Counted from the stretch's first letter, positions 51,805 through 61,745 are shown. The stretch: 64,000 bases of DNA from Strigamia acuminata (GCA_949358305.1 OX442314.1:39281211-39345210), one strand, 5' to 3'. Made by a program: numbers and translations. The notes: generated by a model from the letters alone, not told the origin.

Positions 51805-52500
51805 ATGGCGACTGTGGAATCAGTTATGGAGTCAACGAACGAGAGAGTACTAATGCTACTGACACAGCAGCATCTAAAAGCCGAGTGCAACCGACGCCAC
51901 TACTGCGTGTGGGATGCGGCAATAAAGACGACTTTGTAAGGCTTCTCGTGACTGGAAATACGACAAAGCTAGACGAACTGAAAATCACGGACGCGGCGAC
52001 AGACCCCAGTCACAACAGCAGACAGTGTGGTTGCCGTAAGTATTCAGCAGGAAGCGGATACAACGAAAAATCTGAAGCACTTTAAGGACACAAACGAAGA
52101 AAATATCGAACGTTTCATTGAATCAATCAATCTGGCCGCAACACGCGGAAAATGGAGCGAGCAGGCCAAGATTTCGATTGCGTCCAGCTATTTGAAGGAC
52201 GCCACACAAGATTGGCTTGATGTTTTTGGCCTTGAGCTGAAGACATGGGACATCTGGAAAAAGGAAATAATCGACCATTTCCAGAATGTAGAAACCTACG
52301 ACCAATGGCAGAGAAGAATGGCTGCACGAACATAGGAAAAGGATGAGAATCTGTCACGATATTCTCCGCTAAGTTGGCACTTCTGACTAAGACAAAGCGA
52401 AATTACAATTTTTTAGATCCTGACATGATTCAGGTTGCCATCGAGTGAATAAGGGATTTGAGCACTAAAAATCTCTTCCAAATGGCAACATTTTTTTCTG
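51805..52500 (+). pseudogene. gag of the tRNA-Ser-primed element, decayed
   Basis: Begins MATVESVMESTN, shifts frame several times, then reads NLKHFKDTNEENIERFIESI, NLAATRGKWSEQAKISIASS and YLKDATQDWLDVFGLELKTW before a TAG at 52333. Further codons with stops follow until about 52500. No pol remains. Confidence 0.75.
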
Positions 52501-52795
52501 TACATTTTCCTTATCTTTCTCGATTTATGCAACACACGTTTGCGGATCTGGAAAACCAAAGTATGAATAGTCTTTTTTTTCACCAGCTTCAATTAATAAA
52601 ATGAGGCCATCCATAAATTAGGTAGCGCCTTGAAGGGGGGATTCAAATTTTGTTACAAGTTGTTAGAACAGGGAGGGGGCGGAGGTTCTTAATAATGTTA
52701 CGTCACAAAAATTGAAAATTGTACTTTTATTGTTTCAAATTATTATTATTGTGAATTTTAAATTTTTGTAAATTTTTTTTTTATCTTGATGACAT
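52501..52795. other. Non-coding stretch
   Basis: AT-rich, nothing recognised. At 52625-52700 a short block (gggggattcaaattttgtta) resembles the start of common insect repeats, but I cannot classify it. Confidence 0.35.
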
Positions 52796-52816
52796 TACAT
52801 CAGCAGCATTTACAAG

Positions 52817-53464
52817 ATGCTCAAAACACCATTACAGAAATGGGAAATGCTGATCATGAGCAACTCTGCATCATCCAACATTATTCGCTACGGAGACAAC
52901 AATAATCGAGGGAGAAAGAAAGGGTTCGAAGTTGTTTATTTTGTCGACAACCTTCTTTATCGTCGTGTCAGCACGTATCAAACGAAATCGTACTTGCGCT
53001 GTATTTATGGAGGCTGTAACGGTCGTGTTGTTTGTTTCATGGAAACAATGCGAAGCGAGGTGTCTCAGCCGCATTCCGTCGACGTCGACCATGACGACGC
53101 GCAGATGCACATTGTGAATAGGAAGTTTGTATCGTTTGTTAAAACGCGGGCAGAGAATGAACCTTCAGTGTGTTTGAAAGACGTTTTCGATGATGGTGTG
53201 GTTCAGTTCCCAGAAGCCACTGTTACATACAAGCGGATCGGTCCAGCGATGTGTAAGCACGAAAAATTGAAATTTCCTTCAGTACCAGATAGCATTCGTG
53301 GGCTAGAAGTAGTTCTGCCATCATTGGCATTCAGTCAAACGATAAATGGACAGACTTTCCGTGGAAGAATAGTCGATCCGGATGGCAAAGAAATTTTGTT
53401 GTTTGCGAGTGATAATATGGGTATGCCAAAACATTTAGAACACAGTGTTGTGAGAAAAATTTAA
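52817..53464 (+). pseudogene. FLYWCH zinc-finger protein, N-terminal half of a MULE transposase
   Basis: FEVVYFVDNLLYRRVSTYQT, SYLRCIYGGCNGRVV and HSVDVDHDDAQMH form a FLYWCH-type C2H2 finger. A region with RGLEVVLPSLAFSQTINGQT and GKEILLFASDNMG follows, which normally leads into the MULE catalytic core. The frame ends at 53464 before that core. The first 17 residues come from the coiled-coil repeat family (see 61169), so this ORF begins with a chimeric junction. Confidence 0.7.
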
Positions 53465-53539
53465 ATTTTGCGGTGAAAGCCTCGGTACAAGCATAAATGA
53501 AACCTGAATGTTATCAGTCATGTGTAATTTTTTCTAGAA

Positions 53540-53800
53540 CTGATATTGTTAACAGTTATTGTAACTGTCCAGCAGGGTATGTTAATTAATTGAATACATT
53601 TATAAATGTGATTAATTTCTTTTCTATTCAGTTTATCAGTTAACTGTCACCACATTGGTGCAGTTTTGGAATGTTGCAAGGAATTCCAAACCAATAACCT
53701 AGAAGAAGTTCCAATCCAAAGTTGCACAGATAGGTTGTGTACGTGGATAAAGCCTGGCATAAAAGTTGGTAAAGGAAAAAAAGTCAATTACACATGTTTT
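53540..53800 (+). pseudogene. SWIM-type zinc finger fragment, two exons
   Basis: IVNSYCNCPAG ends at GTATGTTAAT (53577), an intron of about 55 bp follows, and after ATTCAG the frame continues LSVNCHHIGAVLECCKEF, completing CxC...CHH. Joined at about 53800 to the coiled-coil repeat. Confidence 0.6.
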
Positions 53801-54140
53801 TACATACATGCAAACACAAAATGTTTTACACCAGCAGCAATTGCAAGCTGCACAAAACAGGATCAGAGAAATGGAAGTTGCTCATCATGAGCAACTCCGC
53901 ATCATGCAGAAACACATAGAATTGATGGAGGATGACCTATGAATGGTGATGTATGAACAAGAAGAGCTCATGGAGGAGCTTCTATCAAATCCAAATCAAC
54001 CACAGGAACAGCAACCCCAAGAAGACACACCCCAAGTACATGAGGAACAGCAATACCAGGAACATGAGGATCAGCAACCCCAAGAACCACAGGAAGAAAA
54101 TCATCATCAGGTACATTATCAACTGGTTCGCAAAAACTAG
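53801..54140 (+). pseudogene. Relic of the short coiled-coil ORF family
   Basis: DNA closely matches 61341-61560 (cctacatgcaaacacaaaat ... gagcaactccgcatcatgca). It then runs into a Gln/Glu-rich tail (QEQQPQEDTPQVHEEQQYQE) absent or shorter in the copy at 61.5 kb. Frameshifted at its start. Confidence 0.65.
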
Positions 54141-54230
54141 ATGTGAGACTGCTTCTGGGTATTTGGAAAAGTAATCTACCGCCACCAACAGGTACTTATT
54201 TCCCAGATAAAAAGTGGGCAAAGATTCCAA
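54128..54230 (-). pseudogene. Retroelement integrase scrap
   Basis: Minus strand reads FYLGNKYLLVAVDYFSKYPE, the region around the first catalytic Asp of gypsy integrases. About 30 codons only. Confidence 0.7.
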
Positions 54231-54665
54231 AATGTATGCAGTAGGGCGAGAGATAGACTGTCCAGAGAATGCCTGGCGAGAGAATACTATGGGAGGGGAA
54301 TTGTGTCAAGAGAAAGACTGTCGAGAGAATGCTGCTTCACCGTTTGGAAACCAGCTTTTGAAGATCGTTTTCATCACAACCTTACGACAACCAAGTTTCT
54401 CGCCCTCCAATCTCAGCATGTACTTCACGACGATGAAGCCATTGCAAATTACAATTCTGCAATTGACGACGAGGCTTGGGATAAATGTTCCTACAACATT
54501 TCAAGTAATAGTAAATTTCCTTTTTGTGCGTTTTTCTGTGTTTTTATGCTGAAACTGACCCCCCCAGCGGTCAAGCTTATCACACAAGTTCCTGTTAGAC
54601 CTACTTGAGGTTTGCAATTTTTTGTTTGTTTGTGCGCAAGTTTTCGATTTTTCAACAATTAAACC

Positions 54666-55010
54666 ATGCCTGGCGTCGGTGCTCCAGCAGGTAATTGGAG
54701 CACGTACATTGTCCAAATGAAGTGCGTTTTTAATTGTAAAGACATTACCAGCGACACACAAAAGCTCATCGTTCTCCTGGCCTGCAAAGGCATTGCAACG
54801 TTAAAAAAAATTACCGATGCGGCCTTTCCAAACGATCCGAGTGAGATGTTGTACGCAGACATGGTTGGTTTGATGAAGAAGCACAAAAAACCCAAGCCAC
54901 TGGTTGGCGGTGAGCTCTTCCGACTCCGCTCGCGTCAACGCAGTCACAACGAATCTGTCGCTAATTTTGCGGCTATCGTACCCGAACGGAAAGCTGTATC
55001 TCTCTCGTGA
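54666..55010 (+). pseudogene. Retrotransposon gag fragment (MPGVGAPAGNW)
   Basis: ATG 54666; 114 codons with LIVLLACKGIATLKKITDAA and RSRQRSHNESVANFAAIV, the usual words of gypsy gag proteins. The expected continuation is lost after a frameshift near 55000. Confidence 0.65.
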
Positions 55011-55390
55011 TGGTATGTGCATGAATACAAAGACATTTTACGATTTTAGGGAACATTGGAAGCGGATATAGAGCAAAATTCCAACTTTGAAAAACAAGAT
55101 GAAGAAATCATCATCCATTGATTGTGAAGGTGGTGTTTTAGTTACTATATCGAAGTCCAAAACTGATGATGTATCTTTGATGCGTTGTTGTTTTTGGGTC
55201 ACCTTGATCCGATATGGCCCAGGGGGTTGGAAAATTCCCGAAAGAGGGATCCATCACGAAGTGGAGTTGTGTAGACGCCTCGAGGCACTTGCTCACTCGC
55301 TGACGAGCATTAAAATATTACATCATTTATTTAGCGGCAGCCATATAAAACAAATTATTCAAAAATACACACAAAAATAATAAAAATCTT

Positions 55391-55606
55391 CTATTTTTTC
55401 CTCTGTGCGACACCAATGTGACATTCGTTCACCGTTTTAGCAAATCGAAGCGAATTTAACGTTTCCACATAATTATCTTCGTATGGAGAAATATTAATAA
55501 ACATCAATGTTTTCGAGTTGCCACCAAGATAGGGACGAAGAAGAAGCGTCAATTTACTGTTCCTATACGGCACGTGTTCCGCCTTTTGCGCCAACGTCTT
55601 GTGGCT
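55391..55606 (-). pseudogene. ncd: Orphan kinesin-14 (Ncd/KIFC1) motor exon
   Basis: Minus strand encodes [40 protein letters not shown] and [20 protein letters not shown] then a stop. This is the end of the motor domain (switch/alpha-5 and neck-mimic region) of C-terminal kinesins; the Drosophila Ncd wording [11 protein letters not shown] is shared. The frame is intact, AATAAA lies about 65 bp beyond. The preceding sequence ([10 protein letters not shown]) is not kinesin, and no other motor exon is visible nearby. Either a true last exon with a distant partner, or a captured exon. Confidence 0.75.
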
Positions 55607-55701
55607 TTTGTAACCATAAGACTGGCTGAGCCAGGCCATTTTAACGACAAGGTGCGTCTTGTGGGGGTTTCTACAGTTCCGTTGGACGTATCGTCAGAAC
55701 A

Positions 55702-56704
55702 GTGGCGGGACGTGGAGAAAGGCTAGAAGAAAAAGTAGAGTCTTCAAGGGAAAGGAATGGACTTTATTCCGAAGATGAAGATGAGAGAGAGAAAGATGAC
55801 GACTGGTGGCAGCCACCAGCAGTTGGAGCAGGAGGATCTCAGGCTGTGGCCAGAAAACCTAAGGGTGGGGCAGTAGCGACACGTGGTGAACCACACTTGC
55901 CCCAGACCAAGGCCCAAGTGCCACGTGCTCGAGTGGGGTTGCCTTCGACCGGCGCTATACCAAAGCGACAAGTTGGGGTTAAACCTAGAGAGAAGTACCA
56001 AGAACCAACCAGGACACTCCCACAGAAAGCCGGTTTGCGTCCACGAGAGACGTTGAAAGCACCAAGAAGATATAGTTTTAATGAGGAACCCAAACGAAGA
56101 ACGTTGGGACTGGGTGAAAAGAAACGAGAATTGGCCAAGTTGAGAAGAAAAAGAACTTCTGAAGGAGCCACATCGGATGGGACCCAAGATTTCTCAGCGG
56201 TGGAGGAACAGTCAGAAAATGAGTTTGTGAAGACTCAAAACACTAAATGCCCACACAACTAGACCATTGATAGAAAACAAGTGCATTGTTGCCTTTGTGG
56301 CTTTGCGGCTAGGCGAAGGATGGGAGGACCACCAGAGAGTGCAGCTGACGGAAGTGCCGAACATTCCGCAAGATATAGAGGAAACCGCATGGCGGGAGAA
56401 GGGATTCGAGCGAGAGATGGCAGCTTTCGCTAGACGGTATGACACAGAGTTCCAGCCACAGGATCCGGTGATAGCGGGCTTCCCCTACGGATCGGTATTG
56501 ACAGTAGAAAACATACAAAAAAAACGGATGTATGGGCGGTGTGCGAGAGCACCCCGTGAAGGCATGGGAACAGCCACTCAAGCAGGCTGTAGGAAAATAC
56601 ACCTCAATATGTGTCGTAAGAAGCGCTTGGAACGAGAACTATCACGATGTCTTCAGTCAAAGGCGGCACCGGCATCAGCGTGGTCAGTGTTATTAAATTC
56701 TTGA
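55702..56704 (+). pseudogene. Two adjoining frames of an unknown protein
   Basis: Frame 1 (55702-56262, no ATG) is basic and Pro-rich (DDDWWQPPAVGAGG; RKPKGG; KKRELAKLRRKR). Frame 2 (56267-56704, no ATG) looks folded (VQLTEVPNIPQDIEETAWRE, FEREMAAFARRYDTEFQPQD, VIAGFPYGSVLTVENI) with a CRKKRLERELSRCL end. They may be one broken ORF. I know no family; a retroelement accessory or gag-like protein is possible. Confidence 0.4.
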
Positions 56705-56909
56705 ATATCATTATTTTTTATGGTGGAATCGGATTGTATTTCTTCTTGGTGGTCACGGGAATCAGTTAGATGTGTAGCGTGATTTAACTCGGAACTGCCA
56801 CTACTGACACTAAGCAAAATGGGCATTTTTTGCCAGCTAAACTGTTTTAACTAGATTTAAAAGAAAAAGTGTCATATCCTATGCCACCCAATAAAAGCAA
56901 CAGGAACTT

Positions 56910-57105
56910 TTCCGATGCTGTTGAAGACTGGGCAAATAGTTCCGTTATCATTCGACCCACGTATAATTCAACATGCAATCAAATTTGATAAAAAGAAACC
57001 TGAGGAATATGTGTATAGTATCTTAGATATTCTCAAAAGATCTCATCAAAAAATGCACAGGAAAATACAACAAAATTACGATAAACACGGAAAAAGAAAT
57101 GAGCA
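56910..57105 (+). pseudogene. pol fragment related to the 14-kb retrotransposon
   Basis: LLKTGQIVPLSFDPRIIQHA, IKFDKKKPEEYVYSILDILK and RSHQKMHRKIQQNYDKHGK align with the integrase C-terminal part of the intact element (42298-42480), at perhaps 65% identity by eye. An older relative of the same lineage. Confidence 0.8.
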
Positions 57106-57108
57106 CAT

Positions 57109-58253
57109 AAGCTTAAGAAAATTTACACAACAAACCAAATTAAGTGTATCTAGTGCTGGTTTGTTTATTATATCCCGTAGGTGGATCGGAAAATGAGGAC
57201 TATGGCCAAAGGGTAATCTGCTTTGTGTGCAAAAACAATCAAAATACCTCAGTCCAAATTCATGGACAGCTTGAAGCAGTAGAAAATTGGATGGGACAGA
57301 CCAAGCCTGCTAAATTAAGAGGAAATAAAAGAACTTATTTCGATTGTAATTCCAAATGGATTGAAGCCTCCCATCCAATTAAACTGTTAAAGAATGGCAG
57401 TGTTTTGAATCCCATCAAGAGATAAAGAAGCGATCTTTTAGCATTAAAAACCCTTGCTCTTTTGATTCCATTTTTTCAATAATATGTTCAGCCTATCAGG
57501 ATAGTGAACATATTCAGCATGTGATAAATGACAACAATGAAAGTAAACTGTCTAGCATGATAAAGAATTTTAGTTCAACGGGTAACTTCATGCAGGCATA
57601 TCGCCAAAGAGCTAAAGTCATTAAAGTTTAAAGATCTAGAAAAATCAACAGATTTCCCAAATTGTACTTATTTTGATTGTAAGTATTAACCTCGCATGTC
57701 GCAGCGTGTTCGGAATCGGGCTTTGGCAAATCCAGACGCAACGGTTCCGCAGCCAGGACGAGGACGCGGGCGTGGAAGCGGACGTGGTCGGACTTCGAAT
57801 TAGCCGATTGCAGCACCACAGTCTGTGCCACAGTCGGCAATGTGTGTTGTGTGCCACGACAGACGACCCAGTGTCCTTTTTCTTCCGTGCAAACACGTGC
57901 ATTGCTGCGAGCCATGCACAAGCGTGCTTGAAGAAGGTTAGCATTTCGACGAATTGAACAGGTGGGTGCCCGACATGCAACACAGTCATCAGAAATATGA
58001 TCGATGGTGTGTTTACACTATAAAGTTTTCACATTCGTTTGTATTCATTTTGATTTCGTGACTAAATAAATGTTTTTTTAAATAGTTTGTTCTGTTTTGT
58101 TTAGTGATTTTTATTGTAAAAAATAAATAAATAAATACCGTATGTGACCATGTATAGGAAATGTTAGAATCCATGAAAGTTTAGGGCTATAAAACAAATA
58201 GCATTTCTTGAAACAATGATGCCATCTTGTGGTTGCGCAACAATCCAGTCGTA
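57109..58253 (+). mobile_element. Duplicated element with CSFDS domain and RING finger, copy 2
   Basis: Nearly identical to 30449-31611. Here the first frame has QLEAVENWMGQTKPAKLRG intact, and the RING codons run through CVVCHDRRPSVLFLPCKHVH, CCEPC and, after a short frameshift, CPTCNTVIRNMIDGVFTL. A TAG in the linker before the RING (at about 57800) disables it. Left edge near 57109 and right edge near 58253 are where the two copies stop matching. Confidence 0.7.
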
Positions 58254-58424
58254 AACCACATGCCGTCCTAGATCCTTCGCCAACCCTTCATTTACCATCT
58301 TTAGAGGTTTGACTCCTCGTCCTCCGGTTTTGACGACTGAGTCTCATTACTTGCGTGGCATGTTAGCCAGGTGCGGTTGAGGCCTGTAGCCCGGCAGACG
58401 CAGCTGCGGTGATGAGACCCCCAG

Positions 58425-58645
58425 CGTTTTTCACAAAAGTTGTTTTCTAATTCTGCCTTCCGGTGGGATATCTTCCTTGTCTTGGATTTTGGCCTTCACG
58501 TTTTCGAAGATAGGCTATTGGGTTGGAATACTTTCCTTGTCCTGTATCTAAGCCTTGACATTTTCGATGACGCGGAAGTCAATCGAAAGAGTAGGCCGCT
58601 GTCCCAGAGAAAAGATTTTAACAAGAACTTTCTTCTCCTTCACGT
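58425..58645 (-). pseudogene. Ubiquitin gene relic
   Basis: Minus strand reads KVLVKIFSLGQRPTLSIDF then IENVKA-stop-IQDKESIP, and again ENVKAKIQDKEDIPPE. The block IENVKAKIQDKEGIPP is the signature of ubiquitin; it appears twice in tandem. Stops and changes make it non-functional. Confidence 0.75.
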
Positions 58646-58667
58646 CGTTGTTACCTATTCATTGTAC

Positions 58668-58944
58668 CTTCATTGTGCCGAACTGGTAATTCCGCGTACT
58701 CATGGACTGCGCATAAGACGTTCAAAATTTGTCCGATGGTAATTTCAGAATGAATTTTTTCTTGAAAAATGCGAACAGAGCCGTGTTGTAGATAATAGTA
58801 GGAAGCCAAACGACCGGACGTGTTAGCTTGAATAGATCTGGCGTCTTCCTCGATCGTAATACAAGTCGATTGCTCCAATTCACGAAGCGCATTCTCGACT
58901 ATGCTGGATAAAAATTTTGTTAACCACGTTGTGGTTTGTATCAT
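58668..58944 (-). pseudogene. ASCC3: Orphan exon of an ASCC3-type helicase (Sec63 domain)
   Basis: Minus strand encodes KFLSSIVENALRELEQSTCI, TSGRLASYYYLQHGSVRIFQ and LCAVHEYAELPVRHNEG, ending at a donor GAAG|GTACAA (58668/58667). This is the start of the Sec63 domain of Ski2-like helicases (ASCC3; Brr2 is the alternative). A stop lies directly upstream of the first residues and no acceptor fits, so the exon is truncated at its 5' end. It is followed within 25 bp by the ubiquitin relic. Confidence 0.7.
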
Positions 58945-59020
58945 TTAATTCGTAGTAACTTTGGGAAAAAAAATTGTTAAGAAAAAATTGCCAAGAATAA
59001 ACAAAATGTTTTTTTTTTTT

Positions 59021-59480
59021 TTTCAATTTTATTACGAACGCCGATGTTTATCCTGCAGCAGATGGAAATGTTAATATAAATATTTGTATAAAAAAAATTC
59101 ATTTCTTATTCTACTTATTTATCTATCTCAATTATACAGGTATTTGAGGAATACAGCCAACGTGTAAAAGAGATTAAATATCTAAAGAAAGTCACTGACA
59201 ACCAACAATGGAATATTGACAAGTGAACCAGCACCAAGAAACAGACTCCAGCAATGCACAGCAGAGCACATGCAAAGATGGCAAAGCAACATGTTCCTCA
59301 CAATATTTTTGACAATTGGGAAAAACTTATGGGACTAGCATATCGGCTTCCAGCAACACCTCCACCAAACCCTGAGTTGCCACCAACTCCAGCACAGTGG
59401 GTAGAGCATGGGCCAACATATGCAGAGCTTCACTATGCGTTTAATTACGTCCTAACACACAGGAATGCACAGAATGAAGA
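59021..59480. repeat. Duplicated segment, left copy (right copy 60590-61090)
   Basis: Both copies contain tattacgaacgccgatgttt, an exon-like stretch after TTATACAG reading VFEEYSQRVKEIKYLKKVTD and the beginning of a coiled-coil ORF. They lie 1.57 kb apart in direct orientation. Confidence 0.85.
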
Positions 59481-59613
59481 AAAGGAAAACCTCCAGAGTC
59501 AAGTAAGGATTTTGCAAGATCATATTCGCGATTTGAAGATGTTAGTAGACGAACAGCAACATTTGCTACATGGTCTGCTCCCACCAGTGCAAATTCAGGC
59601 AATACAGAAGTGA
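59254..59613 (+). CDS. Short coiled-coil ORF of unknown family
   Basis: 119 codons from ATG 59254. N-terminus basic (MHSRAHAKMAKQHVPHNIFD), then ATPPPNPELPPTPAQW, then PTYAELHYAFNYVLTHRN, then a heptad-like coiled coil (EKENLQSQVRILQDHIRDLK). The order Pro-rich / QW / PT-x-x-E-x-x-YAF / coiled coil recurs at 60839-61117 and 61169-61501. It is preceded by a possible C-terminal exon of another protein ending VTDNQQWNIDK. No family recognised; length and intactness make coding plausible. Confidence 0.5.
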   Translation: MHSRAHAKMAKQHVPHNIFDNWEKLMGLAYRLPATPPPNPELPPTPAQWVEHGPTYAELHYAFNYVLTHRNAQNEEKENLQSQVRILQDHIRDLKMLVDEQQHLLHGLLPPVQIQAIQK

Positions 59614-60129
59614 AGTAAAAACCAACATCAAATGCCGTGAGCTTGCCAAGACCGACGCTGAAACAAAGAAATCAACCAAAAGTAGGGAAGTGACCATTTC
59701 AATTTTCTCTTTATAAATCAATGTAATGTTAGTTGCTTAGATGTTTTACTGCATGTCTCATATATTACTTAGTAATTGTGTGATACGTTGTTGATTTATC
59801 ACGCCAGATGGCGTTATTGTAATGATAGTTATTAATGTCATTAAAAGGTGGCACCAGTTGTTGTTTTTAGCACAATGGATTCCACTTACTCTTACATGTG
59901 CCTCCACAATTAGACAACAAACAATACATGGTGGCAGTGGTGAAACACCTAAGAAACTGGTCAGGGTGATTAACATTGATGGGAAGGACTGTGCAAACCC
60001 CAACTGCAGTGAAAACCAAGCACCCAGGTATCAAAAATAGCAGAAAAACGAGTGTGGAGTGCATCATGGGAAGCCATCTACAAAGGGCATCAAGCGTTTT
60101 TACCGGTCAAAATTGACACTATTTGCTCA

Positions 60130-60585
60130 TTATTTCACTCAAAACTGAGTCAGCACTGGCAGACCAAGAGGAAATAGATGACGATAAGTTGGAATTAGAA
60201 AGAAAAATTAAGGAATTGTTTGAAATCTTGCCTAACAACCCTGAATCTGATATTGTGGTTAGTGCAAAAATTCCTCACAACATGGCGGCAAAGGAACAAA
60301 GCATCTGTGTTAATTGCTAAGTCCGTTATTGGTGGAGTGCCTGTTGGAGTAATTTTGACATTTGGTGAATCAGAAAAAAGCATCACAGAAAGATTTAAAC
60401 TTTGGCAGGTGTATAAATAATGTTTTTATTTTTATTTTATTATGCCGCATTCTGATAGCGAGAGGGGTCCCATCTGAAATTGTAACCGAAGCACTAGATA
60501 CAGTTTCTGAAGTAATTCGAAGAAATCGCAGAAATCAAGAATATTTCGCGACAATAGCGCCATCCCTTTTCAGTTATTAAACATT
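60130..60585 (+). pseudogene. Transposase fragment (MULE/SWIM type?)
   Basis: Reads ELERKIKELFEILPNN, then in another frame SVLIAKSVIGGVPVGVILTF and GESEKSITERFKLWQ up to a donor-like GTGTAT, and after a gap ARGVPSEIVTEALDTVSEVI. The GVPVGV phrase resembles the region before the catalytic core in SWIM-containing MULE-like transposases. Weak. Confidence 0.4.
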
Positions 60586-60589
60586 AATG

Positions 60590-61117
60590 TATTTTTTTTT
60601 ATTGTATTACGAACGCCGATGTTTATCCTGCAGCAGATGGAAATGTTAATATAAATATTTGTATAAAAAAAATTTCATTTCTTATTCTACTTATTTACCT
60701 ATCTCAATTATACAGGTATTTGAGGAATACAGCCAACGTGTAAAAGAGATTAAATATCTAAAGAAAGTCACTGACAACCAACAACGGAATATTGACAAGT
60801 GAACCAGCACCAAGAAACTATATAAACAGACTCTACCAATGCACAGCAGAGCACATGCAAAGATGGCAAAGCAACATGTTCCTCACAATATTTTTGACAA
60901 TTGAGAAGAACTTATGGGGCTAGCATATCGGCTTCCAGCAACACCTCCACCAAGCCCTGAGTTGCCACCAACTCCAGCACAGTGGGTCGAGCATGGCCCA
61001 ACATATGCGGAGCTGCACTATGCATTCAATTATGTGCTATCGACCAGGAATGCCCAAAATGAAGAAAAAGAAAACCTCCAGGCTCATGTATGGATTTTAT
61101 CACAAAGAAGAATTTAA
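60590..61117 (+). pseudogene. Right copy of the duplicated segment with broken coiled-coil ORF
   Basis: Copy of 59021-59480. The ORF starting at ATG 60839 has TGA in place of TGG in the DNWEKL segment, but the rest (ATPPPSPELPPTPAQW, PTYAELHYAFNYVLSTRN) is kept; it diverges after QAHVWIL. Confidence 0.7.
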
Positions 61118-61168
61118 ACATTTCACGCCAGATGGCCAAAAACACTTGTACGATTTCCCTACAAATCC

Positions 61169-61501
61169 ATGTTGACAGTAAAAATTATACAAATAAACGG
61201 TTGTCTAGGTAGCGTGCGAGAGCATGCAGTGCACAAGTACGAGGATAATCAACCGCCACCGGATGTCCCTAATCAACCTGCGGCCGTGCCAGAACAGTGG
61301 GAAAACCGAGCACCCACGCAGCATGAAATTGCATATGTTTTTACATACATGCAAACACAAAATGTTTTACACCAACAGCAATTGCAAGCTGTACAAAACA
61401 GGATCAGAGAAATGGAAATTGCTCATCATGAGCAACTCCGCATCATGCAAAACCACACAGAATTGATGAAGGATGACTTACGAATGGTGATGGGCTGGTG
61501 A
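61169..61501 (+). CDS. Short coiled-coil ORF, second subtype
   Basis: 110 codons from ATG 61169. Residues about 29-60 are PPPDVPNQPAAVPEQW and PTQHEIAYVFTYMQTQN, a diverged version of the motif at 59254. A coiled coil rich in Gln/Glu/His follows (QQLQAVQNRIREMEIAHHEQ). Pieces of this subtype recur at 52795-52870 and 53801-53960, so it belongs to a mobile family. Confidence 0.45.
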   Translation: MLTVKIIQINGCLGSVREHAVHKYEDNQPPPDVPNQPAAVPEQWENRAPTQHEIAYVFTYMQTQNVLHQQQLQAVQNRIREMEIAHHEQLRIMQNHTELMKDDLRMVMGW

Positions 61502-61609
61502 TGGTATGAACAAGAAGAAATGGAGGAGCTTGTACCTCCAAATCAACCACAGGAACAGCCCCTCAAATTTAAACAGTGTAAAAGCTATCCAACATAGTTC
61601 CAAAAATGA

Positions 61610-61745
61610 AAAAGTTGCAAGTAAAGGTTTTTACGGGATAATACTAATGTACATTTGCATTCAGTTGGTTTAGTTGTTAACCCAAAGTATCCATTCCTCG
61701 GTGCTAGTCCTGATGGAATTTTATGTAATAATAATGGTACTGAAT
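61610..61745 (+). pseudogene. YqaJ-type nuclease scrap
   Basis: GLVVNPKYPFLGASPDGILC is the substrate-binding/active-site neighbourhood of YqaJ-type nucleases (SPDG). Different wording from 33500, so another family member. Confidence 0.6.

Noticed and set aside
54214-54552. Plus-strand frame of 112 codons with repeated GREIDCPENAWRE/CRENA phrases
   Set aside because: Short internal repeat (agagaatgc) in DNA; no ATG context, and the minus strand has a real integrase scrap overlapping its start.
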